From an uncultured beta proteobacterium (GTDB taxonomy: Bacteria; Pseudomonadota; Gammaproteobacteria; Burkholderiales; Rhodocyclaceae), in assembly GCA_903910495.1 (NCBI GenBank), contig CAIVZW010000011.1, positions 1 through 5,760 of the forward strand: a stretch of 5,760 bases of DNA, given 5' to 3'. Positions 1 to 5,295 of the stretch are shown here, piece by piece. The position numbers were made by a program, and so were the translations under genes. Numbering within the stretch: the stretch's first letter is position 1; each line of letters starts with the position of its first letter. The notes under the pieces were generated by a model that worked only from the letters and a program-made list of their open reading frames with translations, had not been told where the DNA came from and did no database searches.

Positions 1-1
1 A

Positions 2-157
2 CTGCAGGTTCCGACGCGCCTGTCCGGCTATGGCATTGGCAAGGACGCCATTCCGGCGCTGCTCGCCCAACTGGAACGACACGGCATGGTCGCACTGGGC
101 GAACACAGCGATCTCACGATTGATGGTTCACGCCGGGTGTTTGAACTGGCGGCCTGA
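2..157 (+). CDS. yqhD: Iron-containing alcohol dehydrogenase (YqhD-like), C-terminal end only
   Basis: This is the last 51 codons of a gene that begins outside the window, ending in TGA at 155-157. The visible tail contains PTRLSGYGIGKDAIPALL, then LERHGMVALGEH, then a SRRVFELA ending. From memory this closely follows the C-terminus of E. coli YqhD, an NADPH-dependent, metal-dependent alcohol dehydrogenase that reduces short and medium aldehydes in the cytoplasm. The metal ligands and the nucleotide-binding fold lie upstream, so activity cannot be judged here. The next gene runs toward it on the other strand, with 15 bp between stops and no hairpin terminator that I can see. Another member of the Fe-ADH (butanol dehydrogenase-like) family remains possible. 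The YqhD/BDH branch is the best fit because of the PTRLS.YGI and HGMV.LGE motifs. Confidence 0.78.
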   Translation: MQVPTRLSGYGIGKDAIPALLAQLERHGMVALGEHSDLTIDGSRRVFELAA

Positions 158-172
158 TGAAATTATCCCAAC

Positions 173-592
173 TCAGGTACACCAGCTCAGCAGCAGAAGA
201 TAACCGCCCACCCCGAGGATGATGGTGCCCAGCACGTGCAGGATCGGCCGCCAATAGCCGATCTTGTACTGATGGCGCCCCGGGGCTCTGGACATGCGAG
301 TTTCCTCCACCCAGTGGATGACCTCGCCCAGCGTAAAAACGCTGGCAATGACGAATACAAAGCAGCCGATGATAATGGTCGCCAGTTGGCCCTCTCCAGT
401 CTTGCACGAGAAACCCATGCGCAGTTGGCCGCGCGTCAAGGGATCGAACCCTGTCGCGAGACGAATGCCGGCTACGGCAATCAATAGCAGTACAAGAATG
501 ATGCCTACGTAAATCCAGAACTCACGGGTCCTGATGATCTGACCCAGGGTAATGAACTGCGTTTTTAGTTCCCTGAAAAAACCTGAAAACAT
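173..592 (-). CDS. Small integral membrane protein, three predicted helices, unknown function
   Basis: I do not recognise this family. From the ATG at 590-592 the product is 139 residues. It has a short amphipathic N-terminus and hydrophobic segments at about 26-44 (WIYVGIILVLLLIAVAGI), 70-89 (LATIIIGCFVFVIASVF) and 117-135 (ILHVLGTIILGVGGYLLLL). The loops include a polar stretch around 50-69 with one Cys (FSCKTGEG) and a basic stretch at 99-115 (RMSRAPGRHQYKIGYWR). It is probably an inner-membrane protein. The frame stays open upstream to a GTG at 683-685 and an ATG at 680-682, which would give 169-170 residues. I chose 592 because a GGAG lies 10 bases before it, whereas the upstream starts have no Shine-Dalgarno and coincide with the predicted transcription start. 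It is divergent from ycaO, so a shared role is possible but unproven. Confidence 0.6.
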   Translation of the reverse strand: MFSGFFRELKTQFITLGQIIRTREFWIYVGIILVLLLIAVAGIRLATGFDPLTRGQLRMGFSCKTGEGQLATIIIGCFVFVIASVFTLGEVIHWVEETRMSRAPGRHQYKIGYWRPILHVLGTIILGVGGYLLLLSWCT

Positions 593-602
593 GGTGCGCC
601 AA

Positions 603-606
603 CTCC
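603..606 (-). promoter_or_regulatory. Shine-Dalgarno deciding the membrane-protein start
   Basis: Read on the minus strand, GGAG stands 10 bases before the ATG at 590-592. No comparable site precedes the longer in-frame starts at 682 and 685. This is the reason for choosing the shorter protein. Confidence 0.45.
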
Positions 607-670
607 GGAAGAATAATTGCAGGGCTTTATTGCTATTGAAACACAGAACAATTGTACTCAACCACAATAC

Positions 671-699
671 TTGCCACGACATCACTATGCTGCTATACG
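671..699 (+). promoter_or_regulatory. Candidate sigma70-type promoter for ycaO
   Basis: TTGCCA (671-676; five of six match TTGACA) is separated by exactly 17 bases from TATACG (694-699; four of six match TATAAT). The predicted start, near 706, gives a leader of about 34 bases to the ycaO ATG. This was judged by eye against the consensus and has no experimental support. Confidence 0.45.
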
Positions 700-720
700 C
701 TTGACCATCCTCATCCGCAA
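692..720 (-). promoter_or_regulatory. Weak candidate promoter for the membrane-protein gene
   Basis: On the minus strand, TTGCGG (715-720) is followed after 17 bases by TATAGC (692-697). Only three of six -35 bases match, so the call is weak. It shares the self-complementary TATA at 694-697 with the ycaO promoter candidate. Transcription would start near 685, leaving a leader of about 90 bases before the ATG at 592. Confidence 0.25.
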
Positions 721-739
721 TACCTGATCGGACTCAATC

Positions 740-2482
740 ATGCCCACAGAACACTTTATCGCCGGTAAAGACGCTTCCCTCGAAACATCGATCAGCCGCA
801 TGCAGGATAAACTGCTGCAGATTGGTTTCCAAGTCGAGGAGCGCTCCTGGCTGAACCCGGTGGATGGCATCTGGTCCGTGCATGTGAGCGACCGTGACTG
901 CCCGCTGCTGTTCACCAATGGCAAGGGGGCATCGAAACTGGCCGCACTGGCCAGCGCGCTCGGCGAGTTCTTCGAGCGACTTTCCTGCAACTACTTCTGG
1001 ACACACTATTATCTTGGCGAAGCATTTGCCACGCATCGCTTCACGCACTATCCGCAGGAGTGCTGGTTCCCGTTCGATGAAAACAGCGGCGAATGGCCGC
1101 AAGAACTGCTGACACTCGAGTTGCAGGCGTTCTACAACCCAGAAAACAACATCACGGCGGGCATGCTGGTTGAACACAACTCCGGCAATGTCGAACGCGG
1201 AATCTGCGCCCTGCCCTTCATCCGCCAGAACGACGGACTGCGCATCTGGTTCCCGGTCAACATCATCGGCAATCTTTATGTCAGCAACGGCATGTCGGCC
1301 GGCAACACCCAGGCCGAAGCGCGTACGCAGGCACTTTCCGAAATCATCGAGCGCCACATCAAGTTCCGCATCATCAGCGAGGGAATCTGTCTGCCCGAAG
1401 TACCGGACGCGGTCATTGCCCGCTACCCGCATATCGAAGCCGGCATAAATGCTCTGCGTGCGGCCGGTTTCGGTATTCTGGTCCGGGACGCATCGCTCGG
1501 CGGCCAGTATCCGGTGATGAATGTCACCCTGCTCAATCCCGAAGATCAGGGCTGTTTCTCAAGCTTTGGCGCCCATCCGCGCTTTGAGATCGCCCTCGAA
1601 CGCGCACTCACCGAACTGCTGCAAGGGCGTGCGCTCGATGCGTTGGGCGGGTTCCCTGAAGCCGGTTTTGACCTGGAGGAGATTGCCAGTTCGCCGAACA
1701 TCGAAATCCATTTCGTCGATTCAAGCGGGATCATCAGTTGGAACTTCCTCGGCGATACGCCGGATTTCGAATTCTGTGACTGGAATTTCAGTAACTCAAC
1801 ACCTGAGGATTACGCCTGGCTGGTCGAAATGATTCACGCCGAAGGCCACGACATCTACGTTGCCGACTACACCCATCTCGGTGTTTATGCCTGCCGGATC
1901 ATTGTCCCCGGAATGTCCGAGATCTATCCAATTGACGATCTGGAATACGAAAACAATAGTTTGGGCAACACCATTCGCGAAGCTATCCTGTATCTGCCGG
2001 AACTTGACGACGAGGAATGCGAAGATCTGCTCGACACGCTGAACGAATCCGGTCTGGCCGACCAGCGCCCGGTCGCTGCCCTGATCGGTCTGGCGCCCGA
2101 TGCCGGATCATTCTGGGATGATCTGCGTGTCGGCGAACTGAAAACCCTGCTGGCACTGGCCACCGGAAACGAAGAGGCCACCCGTGAAGGCTGCGACTGG
2201 GTGCATCACTTTGCACAAATCAACCCCGACCGCCGTCGCATCTACCGCTGCATCGAGAGCCTGCTCAAGCTTTTTGATTCAGGGGAATACGAACCTTACC
2301 GCAGCGCGCTGGAAAGCCTCTACGGCACAACGGCACTCGGCAAGGCCGAAGCCCTGCTGTTGCGCGAGCAGCGCTTCTTCGGCATAGCGACTCCCGGCAA
2401 CGATCTTGCAGGCTTCGCGATGCACCATCGACTGCTGGAGGCTTACGCCAAGGTGCACCGTCAATGCGCGCAAGGGATCTGA
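740..2482 (+). CDS. ycaO: YcaO, accessory factor for ribosomal protein S12 methylthiolation
   Basis: This 580-residue protein matches the E. coli YcaO pattern (about 586 residues) throughout as I recall it: FIAGKDASLE at the N-terminus, then SWLNPV, FTNGKGASK, GNLYVSNGMSAGNT, LGGQYPV, FGAHP, LGVYACRIIVPGMS and RVGELKTLLALA. The YcaO domain covers about residues 1-400, followed by a TPR-like C-terminal region (about 430-580). The ATP/Mg-binding glutamates are present: E76 and E79 in ALGEFFER, and the S186/N189/E193...E201/E204/R205 series in SAGNTQAEARTQALSEIIER. In E. coli this protein enhances RimO-dependent beta-methylthiolation of an aspartate in S12. The proline-rich C-terminus typical of azoline-forming YcaO enzymes is absent, as in other E. 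coli-type members, and no peptide-modification partners are nearby. No good Shine-Dalgarno precedes the ATG, but the N-terminal match supports this start. A 74-residue gene follows after 1 bp. Confidence 0.95.
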   Translation: MPTEHFIAGKDASLETSISRMQDKLLQIGFQVEERSWLNPVDGIWSVHVSDRDCPLLFTNGKGASKLAALASALGEFFERLSCNYFWTHYYLGEAFATHRFTHYPQECWFPFDENSGEWPQELLTLELQAFYNPENNITAGMLVEHNSGNVERGICALPFIRQNDGLRIWFPVNIIGNLYVSNGMSAGNTQAEARTQALSEIIERHIKFRIISEGICLPEVPDAVIARYPHIEAGINALRAAGFGILVRDASLGGQYPVMNVTLLNPEDQGCFSSFGAHPRFEIALERALTELLQGRALDALGGFPEAGFDLEEIASSPNIEIHFVDSSGIISWNFLGDTPDFEFCDWNFSNSTPEDYAWLVEMIHAEGHDIYVADYTHLGVYACRIIVPGMSEIYPIDDLEYENNSLGNTIREAILYLPELDDEECEDLLDTLNESGLADQRPVAALIGLAPDAGSFWDDLRVGELKTLLALATGNEEATREGCDWVHHFAQINPDRRRIYRCIESLLKLFDSGEYEPYRSALESLYGTTALGKAEALLLREQRFFGIATPGNDLAGFAMHHRLLEAYAKVHRQCAQGI

Positions 2483-2483
2483 C

Positions 2484-2708
2484 ATGACCTACGAAGACTA
2501 TCTCGACGAAGTCGCCACGCTGCTCACCGAGATCTACACCTTGAGCGATGAGACGGCCATCGGCATCGTCATGCGTGCCCAGGCCGACGACTATTTCAGC
2601 GGGCACGACGACGATCCTTCAATCTGCACACCGGAGCGCTCCGAACAGGATGCCCGTGCTGTCTTCAGGAAATACAAGCCAGCAAAAGGATCACCGGAGC
2701 CCGCTTAG
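2484..2708 (+). CDS. Small acidic protein of unknown function, coupled to ycaO
   Basis: I do not recognise this 74-residue protein. It begins MTYEDYLDEVATLL, with a likely amphipathic helix over residues 3-33. An acidic patch (ADDYFSG then HDDDP, about 34-45) follows, then TPERSEQDARAVFRKY (49-64), probably a second helix, and a Lys/Pro-containing tail. There is no signal peptide or membrane segment and only one Cys (residue 48). The ATG starts one base after the ycaO stop. GGGA at 2474-2477, inside the last ycaO codons, serves as its ribosome site, so the two are very likely co-transcribed and translationally coupled. The context suggests a cytoplasmic partner of YcaO or RimO, but nothing in the sequence proves it. 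It has too few Cys, Ser and Thr in its tail, and no leader-like cleavage site, to look like a RiPP precursor. An in-frame ATG at 2406 lies inside ycaO and was rejected. Confidence 0.8.
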   Translation: MTYEDYLDEVATLLTEIYTLSDETAIGIVMRAQADDYFSGHDDDPSICTPERSEQDARAVFRKYKPAKGSPEPA

Positions 2709-2711
2709 ATA

Positions 2712-3170
2712 TCAGACGGTTGGAACTTTCGACAGGATGACCTTCAGAGAGTTTTCATCCAGAGCTGAAAGCAGCATGAAACCGGCGCGAAGCAATACGC
2801 TTTTCTTGACGACCATCCCTTGTTCCGACAATCGCTTCTTCATTTCGACAAGTTGCGCATACTCATCTTCAGGAAAGATAAAGCGGTCACGCACCAGCAT
2901 GGCCTCCTTGATTTTCTTGTCCAGAGGCCGTGAAAATGCTTTCGAAAGGCGTTTGCGCTTGTTTGTACCGGCCTTCTTTGCCTCAGGTGCGCCGGGAAGC
3001 AGTGTCCTGATTGTTGCCGGCTCGACGGGGGCCATCACCGCCGGCTTCTTTGTCGCAGGTTTCACCGGATTTCCGGCCGAGACCTTGCCCTTCGCCGGTG
3101 CAGTAGTTTGCGATGTTGGTTTGCCGACGGCAGGCGTTTTCTTTACGGACGTATTCTTGGCTACTGACAT
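2712..3170 (-). CDS. Lys/Ala/Pro-rich basic protein with conserved C-terminal module, unknown function
   Basis: This 152-residue protein has two parts. Residues 1-90 are low-complexity and rich in Lys, Ala, Pro, Val and Thr (KKTPAVGKPT, APAKGKV, KPATKKPAV), ending in the strongly basic NKRKRLSKAF. They look disordered and resemble histone H1-like or nucleic-acid-binding tails. Residues 94-150 are ordered-looking: RDRFIFPEDEYAQLVEMKKR, then VVKKSVLLRAGFMLLSAL. From memory, betaproteobacterial hypothetical proteins share the pattern RDxFxxPxxEYAQ...VKKSxLLRAGL, and a strand followed by two helices recalls ribbon-helix-helix DNA-binding proteins. DNA or RNA binding is therefore a reasonable inference, not a demonstrated function. 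I chose the ATG at 3168-3170 because GGAG lies 9 bases upstream. Upstream in-frame starts at 3185 (ATG) and 3203 (GTG) lack such a site. It converges on the ycaO pair with 3 bp between stops, so transcripts must overlap or end inside genes. Confidence 0.75.
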   Translation of the reverse strand: MSVAKNTSVKKTPAVGKPTSQTTAPAKGKVSAGNPVKPATKKPAVMAPVEPATIRTLLPGAPEAKKAGTNKRKRLSKAFSRPLDKKIKEAMLVRDRFIFPEDEYAQLVEMKKRLSEQGMVVKKSVLLRAGFMLLSALDENSLKVILSKVPTV

Positions 3171-3179
3171 ATTGGCTTG

Positions 3180-3183
3180 CTCC
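3180..3183 (-). promoter_or_regulatory. Shine-Dalgarno deciding the basic-protein start
   Basis: Minus-strand GGAG stands 9 bases before the ATG at 3168-3170. Because it overlaps the alternative upstream ATG at 3183-3185, that codon is unlikely to be the real start. Confidence 0.6.
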
Positions 3184-3204
3184 ATGACTGACAATTCAAT
3201 CACT

Positions 3205-3246
3205 ATTCTAGTCTACATTACATTGGCATGCTTCGATCTAACGCAA
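3205..3246 (-). promoter_or_regulatory. Weak promoter candidate for the basic-protein gene
   Basis: Two possible -10 boxes face left: TAGAAT (3205-3210) and TGTAAT (3217-3222). The second has a poor -35, TTGCGT (3241-3246), at an 18-base spacing. Both match the -10 consensus at five of six positions, but neither has a strong -35, so this marks a likely region rather than a defined promoter. Confidence 0.22.
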
Positions 3247-3258
3247 TTGATGTATTGA

Positions 3259-3287
3259 TTGAAAGCGCAGGACTAATTTGCCATAAT
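3259..3287 (+). promoter_or_regulatory. Good sigma70-type promoter candidate for the GntR regulator
   Basis: TTGAAA (3259-3264) and CATAAT (3282-3287) each match the consensus at five of six positions and are separated by the ideal 17 bases. Transcription would begin near 3294, about 70 bases before the chosen ATG at 3364. A possible upstream start codon at 3286 falls inside the -10 box, which argues against the longer protein. Confidence 0.6.
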
Positions 3288-3305
3288 GACGACTGACATT
3301 CGACA

Positions 3306-3317
3306 TGTGATGTCACA
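3306..3317. promoter_or_regulatory. Perfect 12-bp palindrome, candidate operator
   Basis: TGTGA and TCACA half-sites flank a central TG. The site sits roughly 12-24 bases after the predicted transcription start of the regulator gene and 46 bases before its ATG, so a bound protein would block transcription. GntR/FadR-family regulators bind short palindromes with GT...AC half-sites, and GTGATGTCAC fits that general form. Autorepression by the adjacent gene product is the inference. The 2-bp centre differs from the 6-bp centre of CRP sites. Confidence 0.45.
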
Positions 3318-3351
3318 CTTTGTTGAAAACACATCCTCACGCAACAGATTT

Positions 3352-3355
3352 GGAG
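3352..3355 (+). promoter_or_regulatory. Shine-Dalgarno deciding the regulator start
   Basis: GGAG lies 8 bases before the ATG at 3364-3366. The in-frame ATG at 3286 has no such site and lies in the promoter, so translation from 3364 is favoured. A GTG at 3361 is a less likely alternative. Confidence 0.7.
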
Positions 3356-3363
3356 AATATGTG

Positions 3364-4065
3364 ATGGCTCGCACCAGGAACGTGGCAACTTTATTTGAGA
3401 AAAAAGCCAAGTTGTCCGCTGTTGACCTGGTCATAGAGAGCATAAAAAATATTCTGATCCAGAAAAAAATCCTTCCCGGTGATCTGCTTCCCAGTGAGCA
3501 GGCTTTGGCCGAAGGCCTGGGCGTAGGACGAGGTTCCGTGCGTGAAGCGCTCAAGATACTCGATGCTTTTGGCATCGTCGAGATCATTCATGGTGATGGC
3601 ACCTACATAGCAACCTCAGCCAACAAGAAGATTTTCGACCCGCTCATCTACAGCCTGATTATTGCCAACACCGACACGAACGAACTGATCCAGTTGCGCG
3701 AGATGGTCGAAATCGGCGTTATCAGTACTATTATCGACTGCGCTTCCGACGAAGACATCCGCACACTGCAGGCAGTTCATGAGGAATACGAAGAGTTGGG
3801 CAGACGCGGTGAAACCGCAATCGCTGTACTCAACGCCTGTGATCTGAAATTTCACCGGACATTGGCTAGCCTGACGAATAATCACCTGATCGAGAACATG
3901 TACAATTTCGTGATCGACATTTTCGCGCCAACAATCAATGGAACCTACGGTATTGGCCCGCATCGCAAGATCATGACCGCCATATCTAATCGCGACAATG
4001 CGGCGGCCATCGTCGCCGAGCAGCAACACATCGCGACCTGGCGAGAGTCACAGCGTCACCTCTAG
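3364..4065 (+). CDS. GntR-family transcriptional regulator, FadR subfamily (FCD domain)
   Basis: A 233-residue DNA-binding regulator. Residues about 17-85 form the winged helix-turn-helix: LVIESIKNILIQKKILPGDLLPSE, then the recognition region LGVGRGSVREALKILDAFGIV and the wing HGDGTYIA. Residues about 95-230 are the FCD ligand domain, all helical. Its metal/ligand-binding residues are in the expected places: D160 and H164 (DLKFH), H200 (GPHRKIM) and H222 (EQQHIATW). Family members usually sense small organic acids and repress neighbouring catabolic or transport genes until the ligand binds. The gene faces the minus-strand TRAP/ABM/racemase-like genes, with 98 bp between its stop and theirs, so it probably controls them and possibly itself through the palindrome at 3306-3317. 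The effector is unknown. Confidence 0.9.
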   Translation: MARTRNVATLFEKKAKLSAVDLVIESIKNILIQKKILPGDLLPSEQALAEGLGVGRGSVREALKILDAFGIVEIIHGDGTYIATSANKKIFDPLIYSLIIANTDTNELIQLREMVEIGVISTIIDCASDEDIRTLQAVHEEYEELGRRGETAIAVLNACDLKFHRTLASLTNNHLIENMYNFVIDIFAPTINGTYGIGPHRKIMTAISNRDNAAAIVAEQQHIATWRESQRHL

Positions 4066-4098
4066 CAGTTCTTTCACTCCTGCTTGCCACACATCCTG

Positions 4099-4146
4099 CC
4101 TGCGACAAGCGCCTAAACCGACTTGTCTTGCACCAGCTATCGCAGG
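4099..4146. terminator. Nested inverted repeats between convergent genes, possible terminator
   Basis: GACAAG (4104-4109) pairs with CTTGTC (4122-4127) around a 12-base loop, and CCTGCGA (4099-4105) pairs with TCGCAGG (4140-4146) outside it. The outer and inner arms share two bases and the right side carries a bulge. There is no T-run after the stem on either strand, so factor-independent termination is doubtful. This is the only notable structure in the 98-bp gap between the regulator and the racemase-like gene. Confidence 0.25.
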
Positions 4147-4163
4147 GGCGGTCTGTGTCATCG

Positions 4164-4823
4164 TCAAGTCAGATCGTAAATTCGATCTTTCAAACGTATC
4201 ATGCCGATCTCGGGAGAGGTTAACACGGGGATAGCCGACTTTTCCATACCCTCCAGGACGCGCGCCATCGAAGCCTGGGCCAGAACAACCACATCCGCTT
4301 TCGCCAAGGCCTCACGCAAACCTGCAGAAACGATGCGGTCATGCGTAGCATTGTCTCCGGACAGCAGTGCGACAAATGCCTCGGACATAAGGGTTGGCAT
4401 GATCTCGATTTCCTTGCCGGCCACCATGGCCTTGCGCTTGATGAATTCGAGCGTCGGTTTGAGCGTGGTCTCGACGGTCGCCAGCACAGCCACACGCGGC
4501 CCCTGAGAAATTGCCGCCTCTACCATTGCTTCATCGATACGGGTAAGCGGTATGGTCGAGATAAACTGGCACTGTTCGACACTGGCACCAATTGAGGAAC
4601 AAGCCGTCATGAAAATTGAGCAGCCGGCACGTTCAGCGGCCTGCACATAGCCTGCGATACGGGCGTTGATGGCCGGAGTAGGTCCGCCATTCTTCATGAC
4701 ATCACGGATCATCGAATCCTCGACGATATGCATGATTTCAACCTCCGGCATGATCTTCGCCGTCAATGTCTGGAAAAGGTTCAGCGTCGCGGAACTGGTA
4801 TGGAAAATTGCTGCTTTGGTCAT
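4164..4823 (-). CDS. Asp/Glu racemase-superfamily protein with altered second active-site motif
   Basis: A 219-residue cytoplasmic protein of the usual length for the Asp/Glu/hydantoin racemase superfamily. Features that fit are an N-terminal strand (KAAIFHTSSATLNLF), the first catalytic-cysteine motif FMTACSSIG with C75, RVAVLATVETTLKPT (about 110-124; equivalent to the family's V.A..T...S/T.....), and VVVLAQASMA (178-187) where most members have LGCxxM. The second catalytic Cys is thus Gln183. Family members racemise Asp, Glu or hydantoins, isomerise maleate, or decarboxylate arylmalonates. A two-cysteine, two-base racemase mechanism is not supported here, so isomerase, decarboxylase or lyase chemistry on an organic acid is as likely. 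The start is backed by AGAGG 7 bases upstream. It lies 88 bp after the ABM gene on the same strand, probably in the same operon or with its own weak promoter. The substrate is unknown. Confidence 0.82.
   Translation of the reverse strand: MTKAAIFHTSSATLNLFQTLTAKIMPEVEIMHIVEDSMIRDVMKNGGPTPAINARIAGYVQAAERAGCSIFMTACSSIGASVEQCQFISTIPLTRIDEAMVEAAISQGPRVAVLATVETTLKPTLEFIKRKAMVAGKEIEIMPTLMSEAFVALLSGDNATHDRIVSAGLREALAKADVVVLAQASMARVLEGMEKSAIPVLTSPEIGMIRLKDRIYDLT
4171..4188. repeat. Short perfect inverted repeat at the end of the racemase-like gene
   Basis: AGATCG (4171-4176) and CGATCT (4183-4188) flank a 6-base AT-rich loop. It lies within the last codons of the minus-strand gene and is followed on the plus strand by TTT. 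It could help end transcripts reading rightward out of the regulator gene, or simply be chance in coding sequence. Confidence 0.25.
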
Positions 4824-4911
4824 TTCGTCACCTCTAAAGATTCATGTAAACGTTATTCGCCTGTTTAGTCCCTCTGGTATCTGGGGCAGGAAAAAACAAT
4901 GGTCCTGAAAA

Positions 4912-5226
4912 TCAGATTGCGTCCTGCGTAATCTTCAGGACGGTCTTATCCAGACACGCCTTGATGGCAGCGCGGAATTCGAGCACATGCGGCGGTCCGC
5001 TCAGGTGTGCCTTGAAGTCGTCGATCGAGCGCCAGCGCTCGGTAACGACGATCATGTTCGAGTTGATTTCCTGATTGGGCAGGCCAAGATCGAAGTCCGT
5101 TGTCGGTGAATACTCGACACACCCTGGCTCATTGGCCATGACTTTGGGAACCAGCACACGATAAAGATCGAGCGCTTCTTCCATCATTCCCGGCTTGATG
5201 CTGACAAAGGCAAGTACATGAATCAT
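4912..5226 (-). CDS. Antibiotic biosynthesis monooxygenase (ABM) domain protein, YgiN-like
   Basis: A 104-residue, single-domain protein of the dimeric alpha+beta-barrel (ABM) fold. The layout fits: a first strand IHVLAFVSIKPG, a helix with MMEEALDLYRVLVPKVMANEPGC (13-36), EYS at 38-40, then the family-typical strand and helix MIVVTERWRSIDDFKAHL (58-75) with the E63-R64-W65 motif and H74, and a closing helix and strand. Relatives include YgiN quinol monooxygenase, heme-degrading IsdG-like enzymes and many uncharacterised accessory proteins, so a specific oxidation cannot be assigned. GGAGA 6 bases before the ATG supports the start. It lies 69 bp downstream of the TRAP permease gene and 88 bp upstream of the racemase-like gene, all on one strand, which suggests a shared job in metabolising or detoxifying the transported compound. 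Confidence 0.82.
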   Translation of the reverse strand: MIHVLAFVSIKPGMMEEALDLYRVLVPKVMANEPGCVEYSPTTDFDLGLPNQEINSNMIVVTERWRSIDDFKAHLSGPPHVLEFRAAIKACLDKTVLKITQDAI

Positions 5227-5295
5227 GAAGACTCTCCATCTGTTCGTAACATTTCCGGGGGGTTCAAGTAGGCAAGGGAGCGCATGACCAAGCTA

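Noticed and set aside
734..1432. A 232-codon open frame on the minus strand opposite the first part of ycaO
   Set aside because: It lies wholly opposite a confidently identified, full-length ycaO. Its translation has no recognisable family features and reads as a complement of the real coding frame.
740..2708. ycaO as the core of a peptide natural-product (azoline or thioamide RiPP) cluster
   Set aside because: The protein matches the E. coli ribosome-linked type throughout and lacks the proline-rich C-terminus of azoline enzymes. No dehydrogenase, TfuA-like partner, E1-like partner, protease or precursor-like peptide is nearby.
2548..3258. A long plus-strand open frame spanning the small acidic gene and the basic-protein gene
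   Set aside because: It is a shadow of the minus-strand basic protein and overlaps the coupled 74-codon gene in another frame. It has no ribosome site, and its product is Ser/Arg/Phe-rich, as expected from antisense of Lys/Ala-rich coding.
3163..3298. ACTGACA occurring three times (3163-3169, 3187-3193, 3292-3298) around the divergent region
   Set aside because: The copies are unevenly spaced, one overlaps a start codon, and repeats of this length are expected by chance in a region of this size.
4824..4911. A terminator or promoter between the ABM and racemase-like genes
   Set aside because: Only a 5-bp CAGGA/TCCTG inverted repeat and an A/T run were found, and no convincing -35/-10 pair. 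The gap is compatible with a continuous operon.
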